Of a stretch of 64,000 nt of DNA, positions 47,792 through 57,139 are shown piece after piece. The stretch spans positions 1 through 64,000 of the forward strand of contig NZ_SMTF01000017.1 in NCBI RefSeq assembly GCF_004357985.1. Reading direction: 5' to 3'. The notes under the pieces are model-generated. The model did no database searches, had not been told where the DNA came from, and worked only from the letters and a program-made list of their open reading frames with translations. The stretch is from Luteimonas aestuarii. GTDB lineage: Bacteria > Pseudomonadota > Gammaproteobacteria > Xanthomonadales > Xanthomonadaceae. Both the position numbers and the translations under genes were made by a program. Numbering within the stretch: position 1 is the stretch's first letter; each line of letters begins with the position of its first letter.

Positions 47792-50700
47792 TCAGAACGA
47801 CCTGCTCAGGTTGACATACCAGTAGCGTCCCCACGGGTTGTGCAGCGAGCCGCGGTAGCCGTTGTCGGCCAGCGACGGGCCTTCGTCGGTGAGGTCGCGC
47901 ACGCCAAGGCGCAGCGCGGTGCCGTCGGCGAAGCGGTACTGGCCGTAGGCGTTGTGCACCAGCCGGCTGTCGACCACCCACGGCGCGCCCGAGGCGCCCA
48001 GCAGGCCGGGCTGTTCGAACGAGCTCATGTATTGCGACGACAGGCCGGTGCGCCACGGTCCCTTGTTCCAGGTGAACGAGGCGGTGCCCCGCCACTTCGG
48101 GCGTCCGTTCTGGCCGATCAACTGGCTCGGATCCGGCAGCGGGGTCAGCGGATTGATCGTGCCGGCCTCGCGCGCTGCATACAACTCGTTGATCACGTCG
48201 CCCGGGTCGCGCGTGAACTCCAGCAGCCGGGTCGCGTTGAGGTTGACGTTGAAACTGCCGAAGCGCGTGCGGCGCTTGTTCCAGTTCAACGCGAAGTCCA
48301 GGCCGCCGGCGGTCTGCGGCTGCAGGTTGATGAAGCCGTCGTTGATCGCGGTCACGCGCCCCACGGGGGCGATGCCGGTGCCCTCGAAGAACTCGACGTC
48401 TTCCACCGTCGGCGCATCGCGCACCACCAGTTCGTTCGCGCCGCCCTGTACCCGGTCGAGGTAGTCGACGATCAGCGCCGCCTGCGCGCCCAGCAGGCCG
48501 ACGATGCGCTCCTGACGGATCTTCCAGCGGTCCACGGTGAAGGTGAACTGGCCGAACTGTTCGGGGATGAACGTCGGCTGCAGCACCAGGCCGAACGAGG
48601 TGTTGGTGCTCTCCTCCGGCTCGAGGTCCGGATTGCCGGCGACCAGCAGCGACACGCCCGAGGTGTTCTGGCCGCAGGCCGTCATCGATGCGATGCGCCC
48701 GGCGCGCAGGTCGGCCTCGCAGCGGATGTAGTCCACGCCGCTGGCCAGCCGCGCGTACTGGGTGGCGTTGGTCTGCTCCAGGTTGGGCGCACGGAAGCCC
48801 TGCGAGTACGAGCCGCGCAGGCGTACGCCTTCCACCAGGTCCCAGGCCACCGCCACCTTGGGCTTGGCCACCGAGCCGAAATCGGAATAGTGCTCGTAGC
48901 GGCCGGCCACCTGCATGTTGAGGTTGTGCACCAACGGCACGCCCATCTCCGGCGACACCAGCGGCAGCGCGAACTCGACGTAGGCCGAACCGACGTTGCG
49001 CGAGCCACGCGTGTCCGGGTTGGGGCTGACCGCCGCGACGTTGCTGAGGTTGGTCTCGCCGGTGACCATGTCGACGAAGGTGATGGTGCCGTCGAGGTTC
49101 GCGTCGCGGTCGTCGTGCTGGGTCTCGCGCCGCGCCTCTGCGCCGAACGCGATGCCGACATTGCCGCCCGGAAGCGTGAACAGGTCGCCACGGCTCATGC
49201 GGAAGTCGGCCATGGTCAGCGTGGTCCGCGACTCGCGCACGAGGTCGAAGGTGATGGCGTCGATCGCCGCTTGCGAGCTGGGCGTGCAGTCGCCCCAGCT
49301 GGTGGTCGCGACGCAGCCGCCGTTGAACGGGTTGTAGGCATCCGGCGTGGACAGTGCCAGCTGTTGCTGCAGCGCGGTCATGTTGACGTTGGGGGACGTG
49401 TCCTTGGCTTCCGCCTCGGAATAGGTCAGCGCGGTTTCCCATTCGAAGCCGTTCCAGTTGCCGCGCAGCCCCGCCAGGAAGCGCGCCTGGTAGTTCTCGA
49501 CGTGCACGCGCTGGAACCCGGTATCGACGAACCGGTAGTTGCTCAACTGCACCGGGAGGCCCTCGACCGGCACGCCGGTCAGGCCGGGCAGGCGGTTGGG
49601 ATTGGCCGAGCCGTCGGCGAACGTGGTGGGGCCGAACGGGTTCCAGTAGTTGCTGGCCGGGATCCACAGGCTGTTGAGGTTCACCACCGGCGGCTGCACC
49701 GCTTCGCTCACCGCGCGGTAGAAGCCGACTTCGCCGAAGGCTTCCACGGTGTCCGTCACTTCGTAACGGCCGGTCAGGTACGCGTTGAAGCGTTCCACCG
49801 AAGGCCGCACCGTGGTCTCGTGGCGGGTGTCGTAGCGCAGGTCGCGGTGGGTGGTGTTGTAGTTGGTGTTGCCGGTGCCCAGGCACAGGCCGTCGCCGAA
49901 GCCGACCGCACAGGCGCCGAAGCCTGCGGACGGCTTGACGTGGAAGGCGCCCGCGGCATTGGTGACCGCGACGCCATTGGAGCGCACCACCGGGCGAGCG
50001 CCCAGGCTGGTCCGCGCCCACGGGGTGTGCGACGAGCGCCCGTCGAGCGCGGTCACGCCGGCGAAGTCGGGATGGTCGGCGAACAGCGGGCGCAGGTCGT
50101 CGGATTGCGTGAATGCCTGGTCGGATGCCCACAGCTCCGAGCGATCGACGTAGTTCAGGAACGCGGACACGTTGCCGCGTTCGAAGTTCTTGCCGGCGAA
50201 GACATTGAACTCCCACTCGTCCATGCCGGTGCCTTCCGCGGTGCCGTAGCGGGTGCCCAGGGTGACGCCATCGAAGTCGGTCTGCAGCACGGTGTTGACC
50301 ACGCCGGCCACGGCATCGGCACCGTAGATCGCCGCGGCGCCGTCGAGCAGGATCTCCATGCGGTCCAGGCCCGAGACCGGGATCGCGTTGGAGTTGAAGC
50401 TCTGCACCGGCACGGTGCCGGTGTCGGACGTGCCCTGGCTGGTCGGGTGCTGCACCAGCCGGCGGCCGTTGAGCAGCACCAGGGTGTTGCCCACGCCCAG
50501 CGAGCGCAGGTTGACCGAGTTCACGTCGCCGCGCGCGGCATTGCTGGTCTGCGGGTTGTTGGAGGCGTCGAACAGTACGTCGCCCATCTGCGGGATGGTG
50601 CGCAGCAGTTCGTCGCCGGAGATGGCGCCGGCGGCGTCGATCTCCTCGGCGCCCAGCACCACCACCGGCAACGCGTCGGTGGTCGGCGCGCCGCGGATGT

Positions 50701-50893
50701 GCGAGCCCACCACCACCACGCTGTCGAGGTTGGCCGCGCGCTCGCTGGCGGACGGATCGTCCTGGGCGACGCCGGATGCGGCGGGCGGATCCGCCGGCTG
50801 CGGCGTCTGCGCCAGCGCCATCTGGATGGATGCGGCCAGGATGGCGACGGCAACGGTGCCTCCGGTGCGCGCGTGGCGATGGGTCTTGTGCAT
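47792..50893 (-). CDS. TonB-dependent receptor
   Basis: A 1033-residue outer-membrane receptor: signal peptide 1-28, a plug domain beginning LDSVVVVGSHIRG and DELLRTIPQMGDVLFD (about 55-95) with NLRSLGVGNTLVLLNGRR, and a 22-strand barrel ending in an aromatic YVNLSRSF. The VVGSHIRG start and Asn-rich plug are typical of the large receptors of Xanthomonadaceae that import oligosaccharides or peptides, not siderophores specifically. GGAGG eight bases before the ATG sets the start. The alpha/beta hydrolase gene follows by 14 bases, and a sensor kinase gene is divergent, so substrate uptake plus hydrolysis under two-component control is likely. Confidence 0.92.
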   Translation of the reverse strand: MHKTHRHARTGGTVAVAILAASIQMALAQTPQPADPPAASGVAQDDPSASERAANLDSVVVVGSHIRGAPTTDALPVVVLGAEEIDAAGAISGDELLRTIPQMGDVLFDASNNPQTSNAARGDVNSVNLRSLGVGNTLVLLNGRRLVQHPTSQGTSDTGTVPVQSFNSNAIPVSGLDRMEILLDGAAAIYGADAVAGVVNTVLQTDFDGVTLGTRYGTAEGTGMDEWEFNVFAGKNFERGNVSAFLNYVDRSELWASDQAFTQSDDLRPLFADHPDFAGVTALDGRSSHTPWARTSLGARPVVRSNGVAVTNAAGAFHVKPSAGFGACAVGFGDGLCLGTGNTNYNTTHRDLRYDTRHETTVRPSVERFNAYLTGRYEVTDTVEAFGEVGFYRAVSEAVQPPVVNLNSLWIPASNYWNPFGPTTFADGSANPNRLPGLTGVPVEGLPVQLSNYRFVDTGFQRVHVENYQARFLAGLRGNWNGFEWETALTYSEAEAKDTSPNVNMTALQQQLALSTPDAYNPFNGGCVATTSWGDCTPSSQAAIDAITFDLVRESRTTLTMADFRMSRGDLFTLPGGNVGIAFGAEARRETQHDDRDANLDGTITFVDMVTGETNLSNVAAVSPNPDTRGSRNVGSAYVEFALPLVSPEMGVPLVHNLNMQVAGRYEHYSDFGSVAKPKVAVAWDLVEGVRLRGSYSQGFRAPNLEQTNATQYARLASGVDYIRCEADLRAGRIASMTACGQNTSGVSLLVAGNPDLEPEESTNTSFGLVLQPTFIPEQFGQFTFTVDRWKIRQERIVGLLGAQAALIVDYLDRVQGGANELVVRDAPTVEDVEFFEGTGIAPVGRVTAINDGFINLQPQTAGGLDFALNWNKRRTRFGSFNVNLNATRLLEFTRDPGDVINELYAAREAGTINPLTPLPDPSQLIGQNGRPKWRGTASFTWNKGPWRTGLSSQYMSSFEQPGLLGASGAPWVVDSRLVHNAYGQYRFADGTALRLGVRDLTDEGPSLADNGYRGSLHNPWGRYWYVNLSRSF

Positions 50894-51058
50894 GGTGCGG
50901 CTCCTCCCTCGGATACGTGTCCCGCACGGCACGCGGCGCACGGTCGTGCACAGGGCGCTGGCGGGAGGCTGGGATCGTTGTACCCCGGGCACCGGCGAAT
51001 CGCCGATAACGCATTGGTACTAGGGCCGCCGCCCGGCCACGGCCACTACACTGCCGCC

Positions 51059-53707
51059 ATGCGTCCGTCCCGCATCGTCCGGCAATGGCTGCCCTTCTCC
51101 CTGCTTGCGCTGGGCGGCATGTGGCTGGTGGCGATGCTGGCGCACGGCTGGGGCGAGCGCCGCGAACTGTCGCAGCAGGCGACGCAATCGCGGCAGCAGC
51201 TGGACCTGCACGCGCGCGCGCTCGAGCAGCTGGTCGACCGCTACCGCGCCCTGCCGCAGGTGCTGGCACTGGACCCGGAGCTGCGCGCCGCCGTCGCCGG
51301 GCCGCTCGACCACGCGCTGCAACAACGCCTCAACCGGCGGCTCGAGGAGGCCAACCACACCGCGCGCGCGTCCACGCTGACCCTGATCGACCGCGACGGC
51401 ATCGCCATCGCCGCCAGCAACTGGCGCGAACCGGGCAGCAACGTCGGTGAGCGCTACGGCTTCCGCCCCTACGTGGGACAGGCCTTCAGCGAGGGCCACG
51501 GCCGCTTCTACGGCATCGGCGTGACCACGGGCGTGCCCGGGTACTTCCTGTCCGAGTTGATCCGCGACGACGCCGGCGAACCGCTGGGCGTGGTGGTGAT
51601 CAAGATCGAGGTGTCCGCGGTGGAGCGCGAGTGGCTGCGCCTGGACGGCACCATGCTGGTCAGCGATACGCACGGCGTGATCTTCCTGGCCACCGAGGAC
51701 GACTGGCGCTACCGCACGCTGCGGCCGCTGGACGCGGCGACGCGGCGCGGGATGGCCGACACGCGGCAATACGGCCTGCAGCCACTGCAGCCGATGTCGG
51801 CCAGCGTGCGGACCACGCTGGCCGACGATGCGCGGCTGGTGCGGATCGACGCCCCCGCGCGCGCAGGCGAGCAACTGTGGGCCAGCGCCCCGCTGCAGGA
51901 ATCGGGCTGGACCCTGCACCTGTTGCGCGACGTCGGCCCGCCGGTGGCCGCCGCGGCTCGGCAGGCCGCCACGGCCGCCGGCATCGCGTGGCTGGCCGCG
52001 GTGCTGCTGGCGATGTTCATGGTGCAGCGCCGGCGCATGGTCGCGCTGCGCCTGCGCAGTCGCGCCGAGCTGGAGGCACTGGTGCAGCAACACGCGCGGG
52101 AACTGCGCTCGGCGCGCGACGGCCTGCTGGAAGCAGCGCAGGGCGCCGACAGCGGGCTCAGCCGCCAGCTCGACCATCTGCCGCAAGGCGTGGTGATCAT
52201 CGATGCCGACCTGCGGGTGGCGGCGTGGAACCGGCGCTACGTCGAGCTGTTCCGCTTCCCGCCCGACTTCATCCAGGTCGGCCGGCCGATCGAGGATGTC
52301 TTCCGCTACAACGCGCAGCGCGGCCTGCTCGGCCCCGGGCCGGTGGAGGACGCGATCCAGCGCCGCCTCGAGCACCTGCGCAGCGGCACGCCGCACACGC
52401 GCGAGAGCGAGAAGGAAGACGGCACCGTGCTGGAGATCCGCGGCAACCCGTTGCCCGACGGCGGCTTCGTCACCAGCTACGCCGACATCACCAGCTACAA
52501 GGCCGCGGCGCGCGAACTGCGCTCGCTAGCCGACGCGCTGGAACGGCGCATCGCCGACCGCACCGCCGACCTGGAGCAGGCGCGGCAGGATGCGGTGGAG
52601 GCCAACCGCTACAAGACCCGCTTCGTCGCCGCCGCGGTGCACGACCTGCTGCAACCCCTCAACGCCGCGCGGATGTTCCTGTCCGCGCTGCGCTCGCGGC
52701 TGCAGGACGGCGAACAGCGCGACCTGTCGCGGCACGTCGACGCGGCGCTGGCCTCGCAGGACGCCATCCTCACCAGCCTGCTCGACATCTCGCGGATGGA
52801 AGCGCGGACGCAGCAGGTCGACATCCGCGACTTCGCACTGGCGCCCCTGCTCGATGCGCTGGCGCGCGAGTTCGGCATCCTCGCCACCGCCCGCGGGTCG
52901 ACCCTGCGCCACGTGCCCACGCGGCTGGCGGTGCGCAGCGACGAGGCGCTGCTGCGCCGGGTGCTGCAGAACCTGCTGTCGAACGCGGTGCGCTACACGC
53001 CGCGCGGACGCATCCTGCTCGGCTGCCGCCGCGCCGGCGACGACGTGCGCATCGAGGTGTGGGATACGGGTCCCGGCATCCCGCGTTCGCGCCAGCGCGA
53101 GATCTTCGAGGAGTTCCGGCGGCTGGACGACGGCGGCGACAGCGTCGGCTCCGGGCTTGGACTGGCCATCGTCGATCGCATCGCGCGCCTGCTGGGGCAC
53201 GGCATCGGCCTGCGCTCGCGCATCGGCGCGGGCAGCGTGTTCTCGGTGACCGTGCCGCGCGCGCAGGCAGTGCCCGTGCAGGCGCCACCCGCGGCGACCG
53301 ATGCCGGCCCGGCGTCCGCGACGACATCCCCGCTCCAGGGCTGCACCGTGTGGTGCCTGGACGACGATGCCCAGAGCTGCGCCGCCGCGCGCGCGATGCT
53401 GGAGCGCTGGGGCTGCAACGTGCCGCTGGCCGCGGGTGCCAACGCGGCGCGCAGCGCGGCGCGGCGCGGCGATGCGCCGGACCTGGTGTTGCTGGACCTG
53501 CACCTTGGCAAAGACAGCGGGCCCGACGTGTTCGCCGCGTTGGTCGCCGCCTGGGGCAGCACCACGCAGGTGATCCTGCTGACCGGCGACCGCAGCGACG
53601 CCGCACAGGCGCTCGCCCGCAACCGCGGCTGGCACTACCTGCCCAAGCCGGTGCGGCCGCCGGCGCTGCGGGCGCTGATGTCGCAATTGTTGTTGCGCGC
53701 GGCGTGA
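51059..53707 (+). CDS. hybrid sensor histidine kinase/response regulator (NahK-like)
   Basis: An 882-residue membrane kinase: helix 1 about 12-30, a periplasmic dCache-like sensor (about 35-295, with RYGFRPYVGQAF and VVVIKIEVSAVE), helix 2 about 305-322, a PAS domain of the LPQGVVIIDADLRVAAWN type (about 375-480), HisKA with VHDLLQPLNAAR (His about 527), HATPase_c (DTGPGIP, SGLGLAIV) and a C-terminal receiver (LLDLHLG, Asp about 816). The order matches NahK/ErcS-type kinases. The ATG at 51059 is the start of the first membrane helix; the long in-frame stretch upstream is antisense to the TonB receptor. The LuxR-type regulator gene follows convergently. Confidence 0.9.
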   Translation: MRPSRIVRQWLPFSLLALGGMWLVAMLAHGWGERRELSQQATQSRQQLDLHARALEQLVDRYRALPQVLALDPELRAAVAGPLDHALQQRLNRRLEEANHTARASTLTLIDRDGIAIAASNWREPGSNVGERYGFRPYVGQAFSEGHGRFYGIGVTTGVPGYFLSELIRDDAGEPLGVVVIKIEVSAVEREWLRLDGTMLVSDTHGVIFLATEDDWRYRTLRPLDAATRRGMADTRQYGLQPLQPMSASVRTTLADDARLVRIDAPARAGEQLWASAPLQESGWTLHLLRDVGPPVAAAARQAATAAGIAWLAAVLLAMFMVQRRRMVALRLRSRAELEALVQQHARELRSARDGLLEAAQGADSGLSRQLDHLPQGVVIIDADLRVAAWNRRYVELFRFPPDFIQVGRPIEDVFRYNAQRGLLGPGPVEDAIQRRLEHLRSGTPHTRESEKEDGTVLEIRGNPLPDGGFVTSYADITSYKAAARELRSLADALERRIADRTADLEQARQDAVEANRYKTRFVAAAVHDLLQPLNAARMFLSALRSRLQDGEQRDLSRHVDAALASQDAILTSLLDISRMEARTQQVDIRDFALAPLLDALAREFGILATARGSTLRHVPTRLAVRSDEALLRRVLQNLLSNAVRYTPRGRILLGCRRAGDDVRIEVWDTGPGIPRSRQREIFEEFRRLDDGGDSVGSGLGLAIVDRIARLLGHGIGLRSRIGAGSVFSVTVPRAQAVPVQAPPAATDAGPASATTSPLQGCTVWCLDDDAQSCAAARAMLERWGCNVPLAAGANAARSAARRGDAPDLVLLDLHLGKDSGPDVFAALVAAWGSTTQVILLTGDRSDAAQALARNRGWHYLPKPVRPPALRALMSQLLLRAA

Positions 53708-53863
53708 GTGCCTCAAAGGGAATTGGCTTCTGGCATCCCTGTCGCCGTCAGTCTCACAGCTCTCGACAGACGAATGTCGGGTCCAGCGGGAATGATGGGC
53801 GAAAAAGCAGGAATCCCGGGATGGGGGCGATCCGCCACGCTTGGTGATGGCCGGGTTTTCAAT

Positions 53864-53881
53864 GGCGGGCCGAGGCCCGCC
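53864..53881. repeat. intergenic palindrome
   Basis: GGCGGGCC-ga-GGCCCGCC, a perfect 8-bp inverted repeat next to the stop of the LuxR-type gene; elements of this kind are frequent between genes in Xanthomonadaceae and may double as a terminator. Confidence 0.45.
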
Positions 53882-54520
53882 CTACGCCTCGCCTTCGGGT
53901 TCCAGCGCCTTCACCATCACCGCCGCCTGCGTGCGGCTGTGGCAACCGAGCTTCTTCAGGATCGCGGTGACGTGCACCTTCACCGTGTTCTCGGCCAGGC
54001 CCAGTTCGTGCGCGATCTGCTTGTTGAGCAGCCCGTCGGCGAGGCTGAGCAGCACCCGGAACTGCTGCGGCGTGAGCTGCGCGAGGCGGGTGGCGAGTTC
54101 GGCGTCGGCATCGGAGCGTTCCGCGGTGAGCGGCGGAAACCAGTCGCCGCCGTCGAGCACCGCCCGCACCGCCTCGCCGATCGATTCGGCCGGCGACGAT
54201 TTCGGGATGAACCCCACCGCGCCGAACTGCTGCGCCCGGCGGATGGTGCGCGGATGGTCGTTGGACGAGATCACCACCACCGGCACCTCGGGGCGCTCGC
54301 CGCGCAGGTGCACCAGCGACGACAGGCCGCGGGCGCCGGGCATGGTGAGGTCCAGCAACACCAGGTCGATCTGCACCTCGCGCTCCAGCGCTTCGATCAG
54401 CGCCGACACGCTGGCCGCCTCGACCACGCGCACGCCGTCCAGCGCATCGCGCAACGCATGCAGTACCGCCGCACGGAACAGCGGATGGTCGTCGGCGACG
54501 AGGATGGTGGTGGCATCCAT
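53882..54520 (-). CDS. LuxR/NarL-type response regulator
   Basis: A 212-residue regulator. The receiver (about 5-122) has ILVADDHPLF, Asp57 region VLLDLTMPG, switch in VVVISSND and IPKSS lysine; the C-terminal LuxR helix-turn-helix (about 146-205) reads LTPQQFRVLLSLADGLLNKQ and ENTVKVHVTAILKKL. It should bind DNA as a dimer when phosphorylated. It converges with the hybrid kinase gene, the usual neighbour of such regulators, so the kinase is the probable phosphodonor and the TonB receptor/hydrolase pair a possible target. Confidence 0.9.
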   Translation of the reverse strand: MDATTILVADDHPLFRAAVLHALRDALDGVRVVEAASVSALIEALEREVQIDLVLLDLTMPGARGLSSLVHLRGERPEVPVVVISSNDHPRTIRRAQQFGAVGFIPKSSPAESIGEAVRAVLDGGDWFPPLTAERSDADAELATRLAQLTPQQFRVLLSLADGLLNKQIAHELGLAENTVKVHVTAILKKLGCHSRTQAAVMVKALEPEGEA

Positions 54521-54604
54521 GCGCGCAGTGTCGCATGCCGTCGCGACGCCCGCCGCGGACTGCACAGCTCGACGCAAGTACCGCCATTGGCCTAGGCTCG
54601 GCGC

Positions 54605-55831
54605 ATGCCCGCATTGCATCGCCTGCTGCTTGCCCTGGTCCTGTTGTCCGCGCTGGCCGGCTGCGCCAGCGTGCCGTATGCCAGGGACGGCCACCTGCCA
54701 CCCGCCGAGCAGCCGCCGGATGCCTCGCCCGAACGCGCGGCGCTCAACGCACGCGTGTACGACGCCACGGTGCGCCATGTCGACCGGCTGTTCTACCGCA
54801 AGGATTTCGACCGCGCCGGTTTCGCCGGCGAAGCGCGCGCGCAACGCGACGATGCACTGGCACAGGTGGACGAGGCCGACCTCTACGCCACTCTGGGCAC
54901 GCTGCTGAAGCGGCTCGACGACGACCACAGCTACGCGTTGGCGCCGACCGTGCGCGAGCGCGTCGAGGCGCGCAAGGCCGGCGAGGAGCGTGCCGGCTAC
55001 GGCCTGGTGCTGACCATGGCCGGCGACGACTACATCGTCGCGATGGTACTGCCCGACAGCCCCGCCGCCGCGGTCGGCATCCTGCCGGGCTGGCAGCTGC
55101 TGAGCGTCGATGGCCGGCCCGCGCGTGCCGCGACGCCCGCCGAGGACGGGCGCACGGACCGGCTGGTGTTCGCCGACGAGCACGGCACCGAGCACGCGTT
55201 CGCGTTGACCGCACGCTCGATGCCGCCGCTGCCGAGGCGCGAAGCACGCGTGCTGGGCGATGGCATCGGCTACCTGCGCTTCGACGACTTCGATCGCGCC
55301 ACGCACGACTGGCTGCTCGAACAGATGGTCGCGCTTGCCGCCGATCCGCCGCCGGGACTGGTGCTCGACCTGCGCCGCAATGGCGGCGGCCTGGTCCACC
55401 TGGCCGCGCTTGCGCACGCCTTTTTCCACGAGGACCGGCAGTCGTTCGCGGTGCTCGAGGGCCGGCTGGTGAATCGACGCCTGTTCGCTCGCCCACCCGC
55501 GACGGTCTACACGGGACCCATGGTCGTGCTGGTGGGGCCCGCGACATCGAGTTCGGCGGAGTTGCTGGCCGCGCGCCTGCACGAGACCGGGCGCGCGACG
55601 CTCGTCGGCCAGCGCACGCGCGGTGCCGTGGTCGGCACGCGCGGCATCGACCTTCCCGACGGCGGCCTGCTGCACGTCGGCATGCTGGTGATGACCACCG
55701 CCGATGGCGCGCTGCTGGAGAAGACCGGCGTGGCACCGGACGTGCAGGTGGCCGACGACTGGGCCGCGATCCGAGAAGGCCGTGACCCGGCGCTGGCGAA
55801 GGCATTGGAGCTTCTGTCGGCGAGGGAATGA
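54605..55831 (+). CDS. S41 family peptidase lipoprotein with PDZ domain
   Basis: A 408-residue lipoprotein: signal sequence with lipobox SALAGC (Cys20), a helical front (about 35-115), a PDZ domain (about 120-190, with GYGLVL and VLPDSPAAAVGI) and the S41 protease domain with GDGIGYLRFDDF, LVLDLRRNGGG and SSSAELLAARL carrying the nucleophilic serine. Members of this carboxyl-terminal-processing group trim periplasmic proteins at their C-termini. The ATG at 54605 is close to the divergent LuxR gene. A PDZ-less relative is at 22744-24012. Confidence 0.85.
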   Translation: MPALHRLLLALVLLSALAGCASVPYARDGHLPPAEQPPDASPERAALNARVYDATVRHVDRLFYRKDFDRAGFAGEARAQRDDALAQVDEADLYATLGTLLKRLDDDHSYALAPTVRERVEARKAGEERAGYGLVLTMAGDDYIVAMVLPDSPAAAVGILPGWQLLSVDGRPARAATPAEDGRTDRLVFADEHGTEHAFALTARSMPPLPRREARVLGDGIGYLRFDDFDRATHDWLLEQMVALAADPPPGLVLDLRRNGGGLVHLAALAHAFFHEDRQSFAVLEGRLVNRRLFARPPATVYTGPMVVLVGPATSSSAELLAARLHETGRATLVGQRTRGAVVGTRGIDLPDGGLLHVGMLVMTTADGALLEKTGVAPDVQVADDWAAIREGRDPALAKALELLSARE

Positions 55832-55843
55832 CGCGATGCGCCG

Positions 55844-56962
55844 TCAACGCTTCCCGTACTTGTCGTCCGGCCGCTTGTGCAGCGCGCGGGTCTGCACTTT
55901 CGCGCCCTGCTTGTCGGCCAGGCGCGACGCCAGCCGGTCGGACGCGGCGGCGATTTCGTCCTTGAGCTTGAGGTAGTTGCCAAACCGCGCTTCGTCGAGT
56001 TCGCCACGCTCGATCGCGGCGCGCACCGCGCAACCGGGCTCCTTCTGGTGCGCGCAGTCGCGAAACCGGCAGGCTTCCGCCAGCGCCTCGATGTCGCCGA
56101 AACCGCCATCGGCGATTTCCTCTTCGCCGGTGGGCTTGAGTTCGCGCATGCCCGGTGTATCGATGATGCACGCGCCCGACGGCAGTGCGATCAGCGCGCG
56201 GTGCGTGGTGGTGTGGCGACCGCGCGCGTCGTGTTCGCGCACCGCGCTGGTCTTCATCTTCTCGATGCCCAGCAGGGTGTTGGTGACGGTGGACTTGCCG
56301 GCGCCGGAACTGCCGACCAGCACCGCGGTCTCGCCGGGCCGCAGCCACGGCGCCAGCGCATCGACCGTCGCCGGGTCCTTCGCATTCACCGCCACCACGG
56401 CGACGTGCTGCGCTTCGATGCCGGCCAGCGCCTCGCGCGCGGCGGCGGCATCGGCGTCGGGCCGGTCGGCCTTGGTCAGCACCAGCACCGGCGTCGCGCC
56501 GCTGCCCTGCACCAGCAGCAGGTAGCGTTCGATGCGGCGCGGATTGAAATCGCCGTCCAGCCCGCACACCACCAGCACCACGTCCACGTTGGCGGCGATC
56601 AGCTGCTGCCTGTAATGCTCGCCCGCGGCGCCGCGCTTGATCGCACCGCGCCGCGGCAGCAGGGCGACGATGCGCTTGCCGTCCTCGACCAGCACCCAGT
56701 CGCCCACCGCCGGCCGCTCCTCGGGCGACACCGTGCCCTTGCGGTAGCCGGAGGGGCGCTGCCATTCGGGCAGCGACTCCACCGCCACGCCCTCGCCGGG
56801 CCCGGTGGCCACGACATAGCCGGAGCGGTGCTGTTCGACCACGCGCGCCGGGGTTGCGGCCGGATGCGCGTCCAGCAAGGCCTGCCACTCGGGATCGACG
56901 GCGGTCCGCCAGCCGATCGCGCCCAGCCGCGCGGCGTCGGTCGCGGCCGGGGGCAGGTTCAA
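55844..56962 (-). CDS. rsgA: ribosome small subunit-dependent GTPase A
   Basis: A 372-residue GTPase that acts late in 30S subunit assembly. An OB-fold front (about 35-115) is followed by a circularly permuted GTPase domain: G4 TKAD (163-166), G5-like VVAVNAKD, then G1 GSSGAGKST (217-225) and G3 DTPGM, and a zinc domain with CRFRDCAHQKEPGC (about 297-310). The start is TTG at 56962: no ATG or GTG precedes the conserved sequence in this frame, and the -10-like TTAGAAT is 31 bases upstream. It is convergent with the S41 lipoprotein gene. Confidence 0.92.
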   Translation of the reverse strand: MNLPPAATDAARLGAIGWRTAVDPEWQALLDAHPAATPARVVEQHRSGYVVATGPGEGVAVESLPEWQRPSGYRKGTVSPEERPAVGDWVLVEDGKRIVALLPRRGAIKRGAAGEHYRQQLIAANVDVVLVVCGLDGDFNPRRIERYLLLVQGSGATPVLVLTKADRPDADAAAAREALAGIEAQHVAVVAVNAKDPATVDALAPWLRPGETAVLVGSSGAGKSTVTNTLLGIEKMKTSAVREHDARGRHTTTHRALIALPSGACIIDTPGMRELKPTGEEEIADGGFGDIEALAEACRFRDCAHQKEPGCAVRAAIERGELDEARFGNYLKLKDEIAAASDRLASRLADKQGAKVQTRALHKRPDDKYGKR

Positions 56963-56992
56963 GCGAGGGTGGGATGACGGCGCATGCCGCGC

Positions 56993-56999
56993 ATTCTAA
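56993..56999 (-). promoter_or_regulatory. probable -10 box for rsgA
   Basis: TTAGAAT on the minus strand, 31 bases before the TTG start; identical to the box before aceE. Its short distance also argues for the TTG as the true start. Confidence 0.35.
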
Positions 57000-57139
57000 G
57001 CGTTGCCCGATGGCAGGATGACGACGCATAGCCTGCGGTTATGTCCGTCGGGTGTCTTTTCAATGGTGCGCGCGCGGCCGGTTGCCTAAGGTGGATGCGC
57101 ACCCCATCCGCCGCCACCGCAAACCAGGACCGACCGCCG

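Noticed and set aside
47612..51058. A very long upstream extension of the hybrid kinase frame
   Set aside because: It is antisense to the TonB receptor and alpha/beta hydrolase; the kinase's own ATG at 51059 directly precedes its first membrane helix.
47763..51269. An 1168-codon open frame on the minus strand
   Set aside because: It overlaps the TonB receptor in another frame, is arginine-rich and lacks signal peptide or barrel features; the receptor frame has all of them.
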